DNA of 58,085 nt, from assembly GCA_045544195.1 (NCBI GenBank), contig JAZPYO010000028.1, positions 1 to 58,085 of the forward strand. The letters are read 5' to 3'. Numbering within the stretch: position 1 is the first letter of the stretch; the number at the start of each line of letters is the position of its first letter. The DNA is from RGIG7213 sp045544195 (GTDB taxonomy: Bacteria; Bacillota; Clostridia; Oscillospirales; CAG-272). The notes under the pieces were generated by a model. The model did no database searches, had not been told where the DNA came from, and was given only the letters and a program-made list of their open reading frames with translations. Shown here in pieces: positions 16,433 to 25,984 of this stretch. The position numbers were made by a program, and so were the translations under genes.

Positions 16433-16557
16433 AATGTTTTTGATACATTTCAGCGAGTAATCAACGTTATTTCAAGAGACCGTCACATCACAAACGTACA
16501 ATTCGGTACACAGGGATAAGCCCTGTCAGGCATCTATTTTGGGAAAGGAAATAAATT

Positions 16558-17910
16558 ATGGATGAAAGATTTGATTTAAACGGTGAAAACGAGCGCAAGG
16601 AATCTGATAATTCTGAGATCACTGCCGACGAAGCATCACAGAGTGATATTCAGTCACAGAACAGCGATGCACAAGATTTAAACGGCGATGACAAAGAAAG
16701 ATCCGCATCACAGCCGGATATTAAGCCGGTGGGAGCGGTGATCTATGACAGCAATCCCAATGCGTCAACGGTGCATACACCGAAGAAAAAGAATAAGTCA
16801 GGTGTTATTGCGGCAGTTATTTGCATTTTGCTTGCTGTGCTTTTGTGCATAGGCGCATTTTGCGCAGGTATGATAATATCGAATCTGAACGACGATAACC
16901 GCGGAAACGAAGGTGTTCAGGGCGATAAAGGACCGAACGGCGAAACGGCAGATGAGTATACAAACAGCTCGGAAACTCTTGCATACAGCAATACTGTGAT
17001 AGAAGAAAGCGATCTTGTGACGGTGGTTGAAAAAACAGTTGACTGCGTTGTTGAGATCAGAACGGAAAGCGTTGTCTACGGTTCGTTCTACGGTCAAAGC
17101 GTAGCTACGGGTGCAGGAAGCGGCGTTATAGTAACTCAGGACGGATTTATCGTTACGAACAATCATGTTATCGACGGTGCTGAAAAGGTAACCGTGCGTC
17201 TGCGTAACGGCTCGGAATACGAGGCTGTTATATGGGGTGTTAACGCAAAGAACGATCTTGCCGTAATAAAGATCGAGGCTACAGGACTTTCAACGGCTAC
17301 GTTCGGTAACTCCGATAATCTTAAGATCGGTCAATCAGTATATGCAATAGGAAATCCCTTAGGTCAGCTCGGCGGCTCTGTGACAAGCGGAATCGTTTCC
17401 GCACTTGCGCGTGAGATAAAGGTCGAAAACACGATGATGACACTTATACAGACGGACACTCCCGTAAACCCCGGAAATTCGGGCGGCGGACTGTTTAATA
17501 TGGCAGGTGAGCTGATCGGCGTCATCAATGCTAAATCCTCAGGAGAGGATGTTGAAGGTATCGGATTTGCAATACCGTCAAATACAGCACACGTTATAGT
17601 TCAGGATATTATAACAAACAGATCGACGAGCGACAAGGCTTATCTCGGTATTGAGATCGGCCAGACAAGACAGGGATATGTATACGTTTCAAAGCTGATT
17701 CCCGGATATGATGCAGAAAACTCGGGAATTAAGGTCAACGATATAATTCTTATGGTTGACGGAACGATGATAACATCCCCGAATACCCTTTCAAGTCTTA
17801 TAGCATCCTATTATGTAGGCGATACGGTCAATATAACGATATACCGAAACGGAAAATCTCAGGACATTTCCTTGACATTTACCGTTCCAAGACCTGCCGA
17901 ACAGCAGTAA
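16558..17910 (+). CDS. htrA: HtrA/DegP-like membrane-anchored serine protease
   Basis: This is a surface quality-control protease. An acidic, cytoplasmic N-terminal tail of about 80 residues is followed by one membrane helix (about 82-107, rich in A, I, L, C). The trypsin-like domain outside the membrane carries the triad: His203 in TNNHVID, Asp233 in KNDLAVI, Ser308 in GNSGGG. A PDZ domain fills the C-terminus (about 360-445), beginning near YLGIEIGQTRQGYVYV. The 450-aa layout matches Gram-positive HtrA. A good ribosome binding site (AAAGGAA) precedes the ATG. A short hairpin with ACAGGG/CCCTGT arms lies in the upstream leader at about 16509-16525. The gene is monocistronic. Confidence 0.93.
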   Translation: MDERFDLNGENERKESDNSEITADEASQSDIQSQNSDAQDLNGDDKERSASQPDIKPVGAVIYDSNPNASTVHTPKKKNKSGVIAAVICILLAVLLCIGAFCAGMIISNLNDDNRGNEGVQGDKGPNGETADEYTNSSETLAYSNTVIEESDLVTVVEKTVDCVVEIRTESVVYGSFYGQSVATGAGSGVIVTQDGFIVTNNHVIDGAEKVTVRLRNGSEYEAVIWGVNAKNDLAVIKIEATGLSTATFGNSDNLKIGQSVYAIGNPLGQLGGSVTSGIVSALAREIKVENTMMTLIQTDTPVNPGNSGGGLFNMAGELIGVINAKSSGEDVEGIGFAIPSNTAHVIVQDIITNRSTSDKAYLGIEIGQTRQGYVYVSKLIPGYDAENSGIKVNDIILMVDGTMITSPNTLSSLIASYYVGDTVNITIYRNGKSQDISLTFTVPRPAEQQ

Positions 17911-17925
17911 TTAAATAAAAAAATC

Positions 17926-17954
17926 GATCCCCTTACCGCATAGGTAAGGGGATC
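17926..17954. terminator. Bidirectional terminator between htrA and the coupling-protein gene
   Basis: A perfect 12-bp stem, GATCCCCTTACC (17926-17937) with its complement (17943-17954), has an A-run to the left. It lies between convergent genes. Confidence 0.85.
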
Positions 17955-17959
17955 TTCAA

Positions 17960-19492
17960 TTATTCTTCTTTGTGATCGGAGCTTTGTGACTGTACTGTGC
18001 TGCTTGAGCTTCTCAGCGGTTTTTTGAACGGCACGGGAGTCATTCCGAGCTTGATCCTTGCGTACAGATTTGGTATTAGCAAGGATTCTGTAGCCTGCTC
18101 GCCGTAAGGTATCAATTCAGGTGCTTTAAAGCCCTTGAAATCCTCATACATATCAATATCCGCTATCTGCGTTATGATAGGATACTGCCTTGCGTGAAGT
18201 ATAAGTGCTTCGCCCTTTTCTTTGTTCAGTCTTTGCAATTCAGAAGGAGATATCAGTCTTCTGGTCCTGCCGTCCGGCAGTGTGGTCTCACCGCAAAGAC
18301 GGCTTATTTCTTCAAGCAGATCAAGCTCTCTTGAGGTAAGAAATACCCAGTTGTCGCAGTTGCCCTTTATGGCGTCAGCGTCCTCACCGTACTTGCCTCT
18401 GAGCTGATGTAAGCTCTGTGCAATAAGAAAATATCTCATATTTCTGCTTCTTGACGCTGATATCATAGAAGGCATATCCGGCACCTTTGGAATGTTACAG
18501 AATTCGTCAAGCACGAAATTCACTCTGACGGGAAGCTTTTTGCCATCGCACTTCTGTGCTTCGTTTATGAGTATTTCATACGCCTGCTTTATAAACATCG
18601 TAACCAGAAAATGATACGTGCTTTTTTCATCGGGAACTATTATGTAAAGTGCGGTCTTGCGTCTGCCTACCATTCGCATATCAATGGTGTTCTGCGAAAG
18701 CATTGACGTCAGTGATTTCTGCGTATTGAATATTCGTATCATACCGAAAAGTGAAACGAAAATGCTTCGTAGGGTGTTGGGAGCTGCAGCCAAAACGCCG
18801 TTGAAGTTTATTGCGCAGAGGGAAGAAGGATCCATCATATCTGCTATTGCTTTCAATTTGGGATCTTCCGGCTCGGAGCACATTATAGCAAGGCTTTCAA
18901 CGTTTGCCTGCTCCTTCGTTGCCGTTTCCATGATAAGCAAAAGACAGGCAAGCGCGAACGATGAAGCCATTTGCGGCCAGAATACATCTTGTGTATTTTC
19001 CATTTGCGGTGCGGCGATCGTAGTTACAAAGTCGTTGAGCAGAGCTATAGCCTCTTCTTTTCTGTCGTTATGATAAAGCTCATACGGTAATGAAAGCGGA
19101 TTCCATGCAGCACCCTTTCCGATATCGCGGAAGTTCAGCGCAATTATATCATAGCCGTTTGCAGCCATAATACCTGATGTTTTTTCGTAAAGCTCGCCCT
19201 TTGGGTCAGTTGCTATAAACGATTCTCCCGCTTTTGCGAACATATTCAGCATCGGCATACAGAAAAGACGTGTTTTTTTCGAGCCTGTTGCACCGAAAAT
19301 GATCGTGTGAGTATCCTTTCCGTCGACGTATGCAGTCTTACCGTCCGAAAGCAGAGGCAAGCCTGCACAAGCATATTTCGGGCTTTTTATATCAATGTGC
19401 GTACTGCTGTTTTTTATTTCATCATTCGTTGCCCAGCGTGTTTCCGAGCCAATATTTACATATCTTTCGTATTTGTGCAGATTATCATTCAT
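17960..19492 (-). CDS. VirD4/TraG-like type IV coupling ATPase, solitary
   Basis: The protein belongs to the TraG/VirD4 family of coupling ATPases that hand DNA-protein complexes to a type IV secretion channel. The P-loop GATGSKKT (about residues 67-74) has Lys where the family has Gly before the invariant Lys. The family block FIATDPKGELYEKTSG follows. A Walker B-like NFVLDEFCNIPKVPDM and the arginine-finger region ISASRSRNMRYFLIAQS are intact. There is no N-terminal membrane segment, unlike classical coupling proteins. No relaxase or secretion gene lies within 25 kb. I chose the ATG at 19492 because AGAGG lies 8 nt upstream. It overlaps the upstream AAA gene by 8 bp, so the pair is translationally coupled. 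It may be a domesticated DNA- or protein-translocating ATPase. Confidence 0.8.
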   Translation of the reverse strand: MNDNLHKYERYVNIGSETRWATNDEIKNSSTHIDIKSPKYACAGLPLLSDGKTAYVDGKDTHTIIFGATGSKKTRLFCMPMLNMFAKAGESFIATDPKGELYEKTSGIMAANGYDIIALNFRDIGKGAAWNPLSLPYELYHNDRKEEAIALLNDFVTTIAAPQMENTQDVFWPQMASSFALACLLLIMETATKEQANVESLAIMCSEPEDPKLKAIADMMDPSSLCAINFNGVLAAAPNTLRSIFVSLFGMIRIFNTQKSLTSMLSQNTIDMRMVGRRKTALYIIVPDEKSTYHFLVTMFIKQAYEILINEAQKCDGKKLPVRVNFVLDEFCNIPKVPDMPSMISASRSRNMRYFLIAQSLHQLRGKYGEDADAIKGNCDNWVFLTSRELDLLEEISRLCGETTLPDGRTRRLISPSELQRLNKEKGEALILHARQYPIITQIADIDMYEDFKGFKAPELIPYGEQATESLLIPNLYARIKLGMTPVPFKKPLRSSSSTVQSQSSDHKEE

Positions 19493-20345
19493 TGTTATCA
19501 CCTCTGAAGCCTATTTTTGCAAGCTTTTTCTTTTCAGTTTCTACATATTCGCTTTTATCTGCAAACATAAGAATATCTTCCGTGCACAAATGTGTTGTAA
19601 TGCATTTTCCTTCCGAATAACACGTGTAAGCAATATTCTGACAAAGCATCTTGACGGTTTTATACCAGTCGAAATGCTTGTTATTGCAAAGAGCTTTTAT
19701 CGTTTCTGAAATGACGTTTTCCGCATCATAACACAGATGGATGTTATACATTGTAAGAATTGAACGGGCATATTCAAGCAGCTCTTCTGTTGATGGCGGC
19801 TGTATCGTTATTGTTTCAAGTCTTAAAAAGCACGATATGACGATACCCATCTGCTTTATTTCCTCTGTGTTTCCGTCAGTTACCGAAAGAACTATCATCC
19901 AGTGGTCGCTGTTATCCGAAAGATATTCGAGAAAGTCAAGGAAATACTTTTCTTCGTAGTGCTTTTTCCATTCGTCAATATCTATGAATATGATGCCTCT
20001 GAATTCGTTTCTGAAGCCTGCCGCAGAATTGACGTCGATCATAAATCTTTTGATCTCTGAAAAGTCCTGATTGGGAGAGCAATATCCGAGCTTGAATTCA
20101 AACCAGCTTACGTCGCCGTAAAAGTCAAGAAGATTACCCTTGATCTTGAGAAATTGCGTGAGATATTTCAAAAACTCCGTTCTTCCCGTTCCCGATTTTG
20201 ATATAAGAAATATATCGGGCAGAATAATAGGTGCACCTGTTTCGGTAACCTTAAGATTTTCGGAAAGGGAATTCCATTTTGAAAGCATTTCACTTAATCC
20301 GTTATATCTGGAAACGGTGAAATTCGTTATATTGTCAATGCTCAT
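19485..20345 (-). CDS. AAA-type ATPase with arginine in the Walker A position
   Basis: This 286-aa protein has a P-loop-like ISKSGTGRTEFLKYL (about residues 48-62) in which the catalytic Lys of GxGKT is Arg. A clear Walker B, GIIFIDIDEW, follows at about 118-127, then a sensor-like VLSVTDGNTEE and a C-terminal lid-like helical part. This is the arrangement of CbbX/SpoVK-like AAA proteins, though the family is not certain. It is the first gene of a two-gene operon with the VirD4-like protein. The altered Walker A motifs in both partners suggest a specialised ATP-using pair or a regulatory non-hydrolysing subunit. A ribosome binding site (AAAGGAGGA) lies just before the start. Confidence 0.65.
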   Translation of the reverse strand: MSIDNITNFTVSRYNGLSEMLSKWNSLSENLKVTETGAPIILPDIFLISKSGTGRTEFLKYLTQFLKIKGNLLDFYGDVSWFEFKLGYCSPNQDFSEIKRFMIDVNSAAGFRNEFRGIIFIDIDEWKKHYEEKYFLDFLEYLSDNSDHWMIVLSVTDGNTEEIKQMGIVISCFLRLETITIQPPSTEELLEYARSILTMYNIHLCYDAENVISETIKALCNNKHFDWYKTVKMLCQNIAYTCYSEGKCITTHLCTEDILMFADKSEYVETEKKKLAKIGFRGDNNE

Positions 20346-20396
20346 TTTATTCCTCCTTTTATTCTTTTACAAATATACTTGATATTTTAAAAACTC

Positions 20397-22568
20397 TTAT
20401 GCTTTTTGCTTTTTTCTTATGAAAACTATAATACCTGCAACGATAGCGACACCGGCTACACAAATGATAACTATGATCAATGTCATATCATTTGTGTCAT
20501 TTTCACCTTTGTCCGTAATATCCGTATCGGCATATGTATCAGTAGCAAATGCAGTTTGCTCGTCGGTTGCGGGTGCAGATGATGTTTCTGTGATGCTTTC
20601 ATCCTCTGTCGGAACGTCTTCCTCCTGCAATGTGCCGCCGGGATGCGTAGCGGATGACGGGTCATTCAAAAAATCGTTGTAGCTTAATACAGCACCCTTA
20701 GGTAAGTAATTTCCTGTTGCGACTTTTGCTGCTTCGTCCGCGGTCTTGCAAAGTGTTATACTGCCTAATGAAAATACCGTTTCTTTGCCTGCGTATGTAA
20801 CTATTGAATCGAATATATCAAGGCGCATGCTTGTTATCGTACCCTTCCAGGACGGATCGTCAGACATATCGGCTATACAGTATGTCCATGTGTCCGATTT
20901 CGGTATTGAGACGTTCTTTGTATAGCTTTCATCAGGCCCTGCGGCGCTTGATGTTGAATAGTACAGCTTCAGAGTTGTCTTAGGAGATGTATGATTGGTT
21001 TTTGCTTTGAAAACTATATATTTGTAATCGTTTGCGCTGACTGTGCCTAAGGATGTATAATCAAGATAAGCGAAAGGGTCGTTTGATGTGATGCTTATCA
21101 GAAATTCAAAGGCGTCTGCTGATTTGTTATATTCAAGGCTGCAGTTGCTCGGAGATGAGATCACTCTGTCAAGAAGGTCTGAAGGAATGTGATATCCCGG
21201 AATATCGGACAGATCGATCGGATATTTGATGTGGCTGAGACTGCCTTGCTTTTCACAAACGGGAGTCTTGTTCCATACTACCGCTATTGCGTTGATGACC
21301 GCGCGGGGAGATCCGTCAGATGACTTGCTTCTTACACTGTACGTTCCGTTCTGAAGCGTTACCATAGTTGCAGATCCGCCGCCGTCAAGCATAAATACGC
21401 TATTGTATCCTGCATCCTTAAGGAATTTTGTAACAGAATTGTAGTTAGCGCCGACATACTCCCCGTCCTTATTCGACGTAAGTGTAGTGAACATGACCGT
21501 TCCGTCGTCCTTATATCCGATAAATGTTGCGGGATATTCGGTGTTTCCGCTTAAGGCGGTGTAGGTCTTACTGTCTCTGAGTATCTGAATATGGCCGCCT
21601 ATGGCTTCCTTAACGTTTTCCCACAGGGAAGTATTGCCCATTGTATCAATTATTGAGCAATCAAAGCTGACCTTATCGCCAACCTTGAACTTGTCTTTGA
21701 CAAGTGATATTTTATTGCCTCTTGCAGTTATTACGATGGTTTTTGATGTGATCGACGGTCTGCTCGTGCTTCCGCTTTCGTATATGCCCTTTACAGTTCC
21801 CGTTACTATGCCGTCTACCGTAAATGCAGTGTTATCGGCTTCAATGGCGATTTCATAAGAATCGTTCAATGCGTAGTTTGTCGAAAAGCATCTGTGATTG
21901 TATACAATCAATGAATCGGGGGCAGGAAGTCTGTTTATTCCGCCGCCGTTGATCTTCTTGCCGTTAACGGTGATCGTGATCGAGATCTCGGGACTGCCTA
22001 CAACAGGCTGATTTTTATCGGTTACTCCGAAGGCCGCCTTAGGCGGAGTTGTGCTTCCGCGCTCGTCATTCGTGGCACATGCGTTTTCCATACCTATCTG
22101 CTGACTTGCCCATATTTCACCGTCAGCTATCATAATACCTCTTGAAACCTTCAACACCTTTTTTGACATTTCGGAGCCGCTGTGAACGTTTGTCATCCAA
22201 AGATCGCCGTTTATTGCCGAAAGGACTGTTTTATTTGTGCTTGTAAATGAGTTTACGGCAGAAAGAACGGTTGCGGTTTGTGTCATACTGCTTCCGCAGT
22301 TGATAACCTCGACAGAAAGATTTGTGTCAGATAGCTTGAATTCTGTAAAGCATGCTTTTTTTTCCTTGGATGAAGACGGGTTGAACGTGGTTTTTGTGGG
22401 GAGTATCATTTCCGTGTATGTAACTGCCGTCTTTGTTCCGTCCTTTAAGGTTATTTCATTTGTTGTGATGTTGCTTGCCCCTTGTATTTTGCCGGGGACG
22501 GCGGAAGCGCCGATGGCAAAAAGCATTGATGCACAAAGAAGGGAAGCGGCGAGTTTGATAGGTTTCAT
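20397..22568 (-). CDS. Secreted phosphodiester glycosidase family protein (NAGPA domain), membrane anchored
   Basis: The protein has a cleavable signal peptide (about 1-24) and a C-terminal membrane helix followed by RKKQKA, so it is tethered to the cell surface. The central region (about 95-430) is a phosphodiester glycosidase domain (NAGPA, DUF2233 class). Its hallmark is FMLDGGGSATMV, with SAINGDLW and RGIMIADGEIW earlier. In other bacteria such domains cut sugar-phosphate diesters, including those in wall polymers. A beta-sandwich domain, possibly carbohydrate-binding, follows at about 470-620, then a Thr/Glu/Asp-rich linker. It has its own promoter and is separate from the GH3 operon. 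Confidence 0.82.
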   Translation of the reverse strand: MKPIKLAASLLCASMLFAIGASAVPGKIQGASNITTNEITLKDGTKTAVTYTEMILPTKTTFNPSSSKEKKACFTEFKLSDTNLSVEVINCGSSMTQTATVLSAVNSFTSTNKTVLSAINGDLWMTNVHSGSEMSKKVLKVSRGIMIADGEIWASQQIGMENACATNDERGSTTPPKAAFGVTDKNQPVVGSPEISITITVNGKKINGGGINRLPAPDSLIVYNHRCFSTNYALNDSYEIAIEADNTAFTVDGIVTGTVKGIYESGSTSRPSITSKTIVITARGNKISLVKDKFKVGDKVSFDCSIIDTMGNTSLWENVKEAIGGHIQILRDSKTYTALSGNTEYPATFIGYKDDGTVMFTTLTSNKDGEYVGANYNSVTKFLKDAGYNSVFMLDGGGSATMVTLQNGTYSVRSKSSDGSPRAVINAIAVVWNKTPVCEKQGSLSHIKYPIDLSDIPGYHIPSDLLDRVISSPSNCSLEYNKSADAFEFLISITSNDPFAYLDYTSLGTVSANDYKYIVFKAKTNHTSPKTTLKLYYSTSSAAGPDESYTKNVSIPKSDTWTYCIADMSDDPSWKGTITSMRLDIFDSIVTYAGKETVFSLGSITLCKTADEAAKVATGNYLPKGAVLSYNDFLNDPSSATHPGGTLQEEDVPTEDESITETSSAPATDEQTAFATDTYADTDITDKGENDTNDMTLIIVIICVAGVAIVAGIIVFIRKKQKA

Positions 22569-22601
22569 TTCAAGTATCCTTTCTTGCTTTAGAGTAATAA
22601 A

Positions 22602-22630
22602 ATTTTAACACAGTTTCGACAGTATGTCAA
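22602..22630 (-). promoter_or_regulatory. Promoter of the phosphodiester glycosidase gene
   Basis: On the minus strand, TTGACA (22625-22630) and TAAAAT (22602-22607) are spaced by 17 bp. Confidence 0.75.
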
Positions 22631-22644
22631 GATACGACAAATAA

Positions 22645-22687
22645 AAAAGCGGAACACAAGCATATACGTGCTGCGTGTTCCGCTTTT
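22645..22687 (-). terminator. Terminator of the dockerin-GH3 gene
   Basis: A perfect 13-bp stem, AAAAGCGGAACAC (22645-22657) with its complement (22675-22687), ends in a T-run on the minus strand. It lies 15 bp past the GH3 stop. Confidence 0.88.
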
Positions 22688-22701
22688 AATACGGTACTGT
22701 T

Positions 22702-25700
22702 TTACTGATAAACGCCTATTTCGTATATAGAGAAGTAGCCGTTTGCAGAAGCTTGGATCTTAATATACCGTGCTTTTGTGCCGATCTTTACAGTGTTCAG
22801 CTGCGAATGGTCAAAATATCCAAGATCGTTCCATTCTTCGCCGTTTGAGGATATAAGTACGTTGAACAGCCCCTGAGAATTTGCTTCCCAAAGAATATTG
22901 ATATAGGAAACGTAAGTATTATTTCCAAGATCGGATGTGATCGAAAAATACTTGTCTGTCGTTCCCAAGGGACTCCAGCGTGTTTTAAGATTTCCGTCGA
23001 ATGCGTTGGACGGATAATATTCACCCTCAACACCGCTTGCTGTTGCCGATTTTCCAATAGCGATGTTTTTATCTGCGGCAAATGAAATGCTCGGTACGCT
23101 CTTTGTGATAACTGCGATGTTATCCGTGCTTGTGAACATATTTTCTGATTTCTGGACAGTTACCGATTCGTTGATGCTTACGCTCTTTGTATCGTGTATG
23201 CTCTTGGATGATGCACCTACGTGGAATTTGTATTCACCCTGCTCAACTATCCATTCTTCGTCAGATGTTACGTACGTTCTGAGCTCGTTGTACGTTACAC
23301 GGCACGTTACGGTTTCACTTTCGCCCGCATTGAGAACGGCGGTTTTGCCAAAGCCTACAAGCTCTAATGCAGGATGCTCGTTTTTGCCGTCGGGCTTCGT
23401 TGTGTAAAACTGTACTACCTCACGCCCTGAACCTGAACCCGTATTCTTGACCGTGACGGACAGAATAAAGTCGTTACCGTCGGGCGTCAATGAAAAATCG
23501 GAATACTCAAACTGTGTATAGGAAAGACCGTATCCGAATTCATACATAGTGTCAACGCCGAACGTTGAAAAATATCTGTATCCGACGTATATATCGTCAG
23601 TATAAGCAACAGTTGTGTAATCACCGGGGAAAAATTCGCTGTACGGAGTGTCAGAGAAGGATAACGGCCATGAGCACGTCAGCTTTCCTGACGGTGTTGC
23701 ATTGCCTGTAAGTATATCCGCTACGGCGTATCCAACGCTTTCTCCGCAAAGTCCTGAATAAACTATCGCATCCGCAAGACCTTCCCAGGATGCAACCTCG
23801 ATCGGATTGCCCGTATTGATGACGACGATGACCTTTTTGTTTTTTGCGTGGAAGGCTGACGATATGTTTTGCAAATTCTGTCTTTCAACAGCGTTCAGAG
23901 AAAAGTCGCCCGCTCTGTTTTCGTGGTCGTACGTTTCACTTGTTACTCTTGATATTGTGAATATCGCATAGTCGGATCTTTCGGCAGCCGATCTTGCATT
24001 ATTTTGCGATATTGAAATTTCAAGAGTATCGTTTTCGGGGTTAGCACTTTCAGGCGGTTGGCTGGTATGACGCAGACAACCGCTGTACAGCGATTTAACA
24101 GTGCTGTTTATGCTTGCTCCGCCCGCCTTCAAAGCATCGTTGATGCTCGTTACGCCGTCTACGTTAACGTAACCTGATCCGTATCCGCAATGCTCTGTGT
24201 GATATGACGCATTACCGAATACCGAAATTTTTGCATTTGATTTAAAGGGAAGAGTAGAGGAGTTATTCTTCAAAAGAACTATTCCCTCTGTTCCCGCCTG
24301 TCTTATTATCTGTCTTTTTTCTGCCTTATCCGAGATCGTGTTGTCGGGTGTGGATCTATCCATGGCAGTTGTTTTTGAAAGGGAACGAAGAATGTTCTTA
24401 CAGCAGTCGTTGATCTGCTTCATACTTATCTGGCCGCTGTTTATGCCGTTGGTGATAATGGATATTTCAAGTGCGGTGTCATTTGTACCGCAATACATAT
24501 CGTTTCCTGCGTTTATTTTTTGTGTTCTGTCGCCCAATACGCCCCAGTCGGTCATAACGAAGCCGTTAAATCCGAAATCGTTTCTCATTACGCTCATCAT
24601 ACTTCCGGTTTCCGATGCAGGACGTCCGTTGATAAGATTGTACGATGTCATTATGGAATAAGGATCGCCGAGAGATACCGCATATCCAAAGCCTCTTAAA
24701 TATATCTCTCTGAATGCACGCTCCGTTACCTCTGAGGAATGAGTATATCTGCCTGTTTCCTGGTTGTTTGATGCAAGATGCTTGAGAGAAACGCCGACGC
24801 CTGTTGACTGCACTCCGAGCGTGTAGCTTGCCGCCATAAGCCCCGATAAATACGGGTCCTCAGAATAATACTCAAAGTTTCTTCCACATAAAACGTTTTT
24901 CTGTATGTTCATACCGGGCGCTAAAAGCACGTCAACGCCGAATTGCTTACAATCATCGCCTATCAGTGAAGCGATCTTCTTTACGATCTCGGTGTCCCAG
25001 GTCGCCGCTAACGCACTGCCTGAAGGATAGCCGATAGTATTGGAGGATATTCTGAGTCCTGCAGGACCGTCTGCAAACTGAGCTGACGGAATACCGAATT
25101 TTGATATAGCGTATGTCTGACCTGCCATTCCGCCGCTTGCACTGCACAAAACGAGCAGAGATACCTTTTCCTGCGTTGTCATAGCATCGACAACGAGATT
25201 ATAGCTATCTGCAGAAAGCTGCGGCAGACCGTTTATGTACGATACGGTCTTTGTGTCCGAATATCTTGCATTTTTTGCAGTTATCTCAACTGTGAAATTT
25301 CCGGAAAGAAAAGAAAGATCGGTGAAAGACGATGAAAGATCGGAATTTGCAATGACGTTTGCATCCCTGCTTTCAACGTATTCTTTACCGCCACTGATGA
25401 ATTTATACTCGACGCTGCCTGAAAAATTGTTTTCAAACGACAAAGAAACGCTGTAGCGTACCCCGTCGTTATTTCCCGACGTCAAGGACATTATTACCTC
25501 TTTTTCAGGGCATTTGTGTCCGAGATTTGAGAGTATCAAATTCATGTCTGCATCTGATATAACGCTATCATTGTTGATGTCAAGCACCTCGGAATAAATA
25601 TTACCGTGTATCGCCTTTTTAAGTCTTATTATATCCTTGACATTGACTATTCCGTCGCCGTTAAGGTCGTACGTGTCAATTTCCGATGAAGCCTTTGTTA

Positions 25701-25803
25701 TCATCATATTCGGAATGTAAAGCGAACACGCAATTATCACGATGGCAAGAAATGCCCCGACCATACGCTGCAGCTTGTGGCTTTTTCCTTTTATTAGCTT
25801 CAT
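22702..25803 (-). CDS. Dockerin-bearing GH3 beta-glucosidase with F5/8 type C domain
   Basis: This is a 1033-aa secreted glycoside hydrolase. The N-terminal export segment is followed by a type I dockerin (about 40-95, repeats YDLNGDGIVNVKDI and DINNDSVISDAD). A GH3 N-terminal domain follows, with KHLASNNQE and the nucleophile region GFVMTDWGV (catalytic Asp). Next come the GH3 C-terminal domain, a fibronectin-III-like domain (NTGSGSGREVVQFY) and a final F5/8 type C (discoidin-like) domain from about 910 to the end. GH3 enzymes release glucose or xylose from oligosaccharide ends. The start at 25803 follows AAGGAGG; the start 22 codons earlier overlaps the -10 box. Dockerin-first order is unusual for GH3. 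It points to a cellulosome-like assembly. Confidence 0.9.
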   Translation of the reverse strand: MKLIKGKSHKLQRMVGAFLAIVIIACSLYIPNMMITKASSEIDTYDLNGDGIVNVKDIIRLKKAIHGNIYSEVLDINNDSVISDADMNLILSNLGHKCPEKEVIMSLTSGNNDGVRYSVSLSFENNFSGSVEYKFISGGKEYVESRDANVIANSDLSSSFTDLSFLSGNFTVEITAKNARYSDTKTVSYINGLPQLSADSYNLVVDAMTTQEKVSLLVLCSASGGMAGQTYAISKFGIPSAQFADGPAGLRISSNTIGYPSGSALAATWDTEIVKKIASLIGDDCKQFGVDVLLAPGMNIQKNVLCGRNFEYYSEDPYLSGLMAASYTLGVQSTGVGVSLKHLASNNQETGRYTHSSEVTERAFREIYLRGFGYAVSLGDPYSIMTSYNLINGRPASETGSMMSVMRNDFGFNGFVMTDWGVLGDRTQKINAGNDMYCGTNDTALEISIITNGINSGQISMKQINDCCKNILRSLSKTTAMDRSTPDNTISDKAEKRQIIRQAGTEGIVLLKNNSSTLPFKSNAKISVFGNASYHTEHCGYGSGYVNVDGVTSINDALKAGGASINSTVKSLYSGCLRHTSQPPESANPENDTLEISISQNNARSAAERSDYAIFTISRVTSETYDHENRAGDFSLNAVERQNLQNISSAFHAKNKKVIVVINTGNPIEVASWEGLADAIVYSGLCGESVGYAVADILTGNATPSGKLTCSWPLSFSDTPYSEFFPGDYTTVAYTDDIYVGYRYFSTFGVDTMYEFGYGLSYTQFEYSDFSLTPDGNDFILSVTVKNTGSGSGREVVQFYTTKPDGKNEHPALELVGFGKTAVLNAGESETVTCRVTYNELRTYVTSDEEWIVEQGEYKFHVGASSKSIHDTKSVSINESVTVQKSENMFTSTDNIAVITKSVPSISFAADKNIAIGKSATASGVEGEYYPSNAFDGNLKTRWSPLGTTDKYFSITSDLGNNTYVSYINILWEANSQGLFNVLISSNGEEWNDLGYFDHSQLNTVKIGTKARYIKIQASANGYFSIYEIGVYQ

Positions 25804-25833
25804 TTTTTCCTCCTTGCGTATCTGTTCCTTGAC

Positions 25834-25862
25834 ATTATACAGCATCAAAAACAAATTGTCAA
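25834..25862 (-). promoter_or_regulatory. Promoter of the dockerin-GH3 gene
   Basis: This is a full consensus promoter on the minus strand: TTGACA (25857-25862), 17 bp, TATAAT (25834-25839). It lies 31 bp before the chosen start codon and rules out the longer reading frame start. Confidence 0.88.
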
Positions 25863-25984
25863 TACGCATTTTGGAAAAAATAACGTATACAAGGTTAATA
25901 TCTTATACGTTTTTTGTATATTTACCACAAAAAAATTCACTTATTTGGTTTTAAACAACTGAAATTTTGTGAAAAAAGTGAATT

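Noticed and set aside
17960..20345. Part of a conjugative element
   Set aside because: No relaxase, VirB4, VirB6 or integrase lies in this part of the window, and both flanks are housekeeping-like genes with normal terminators.
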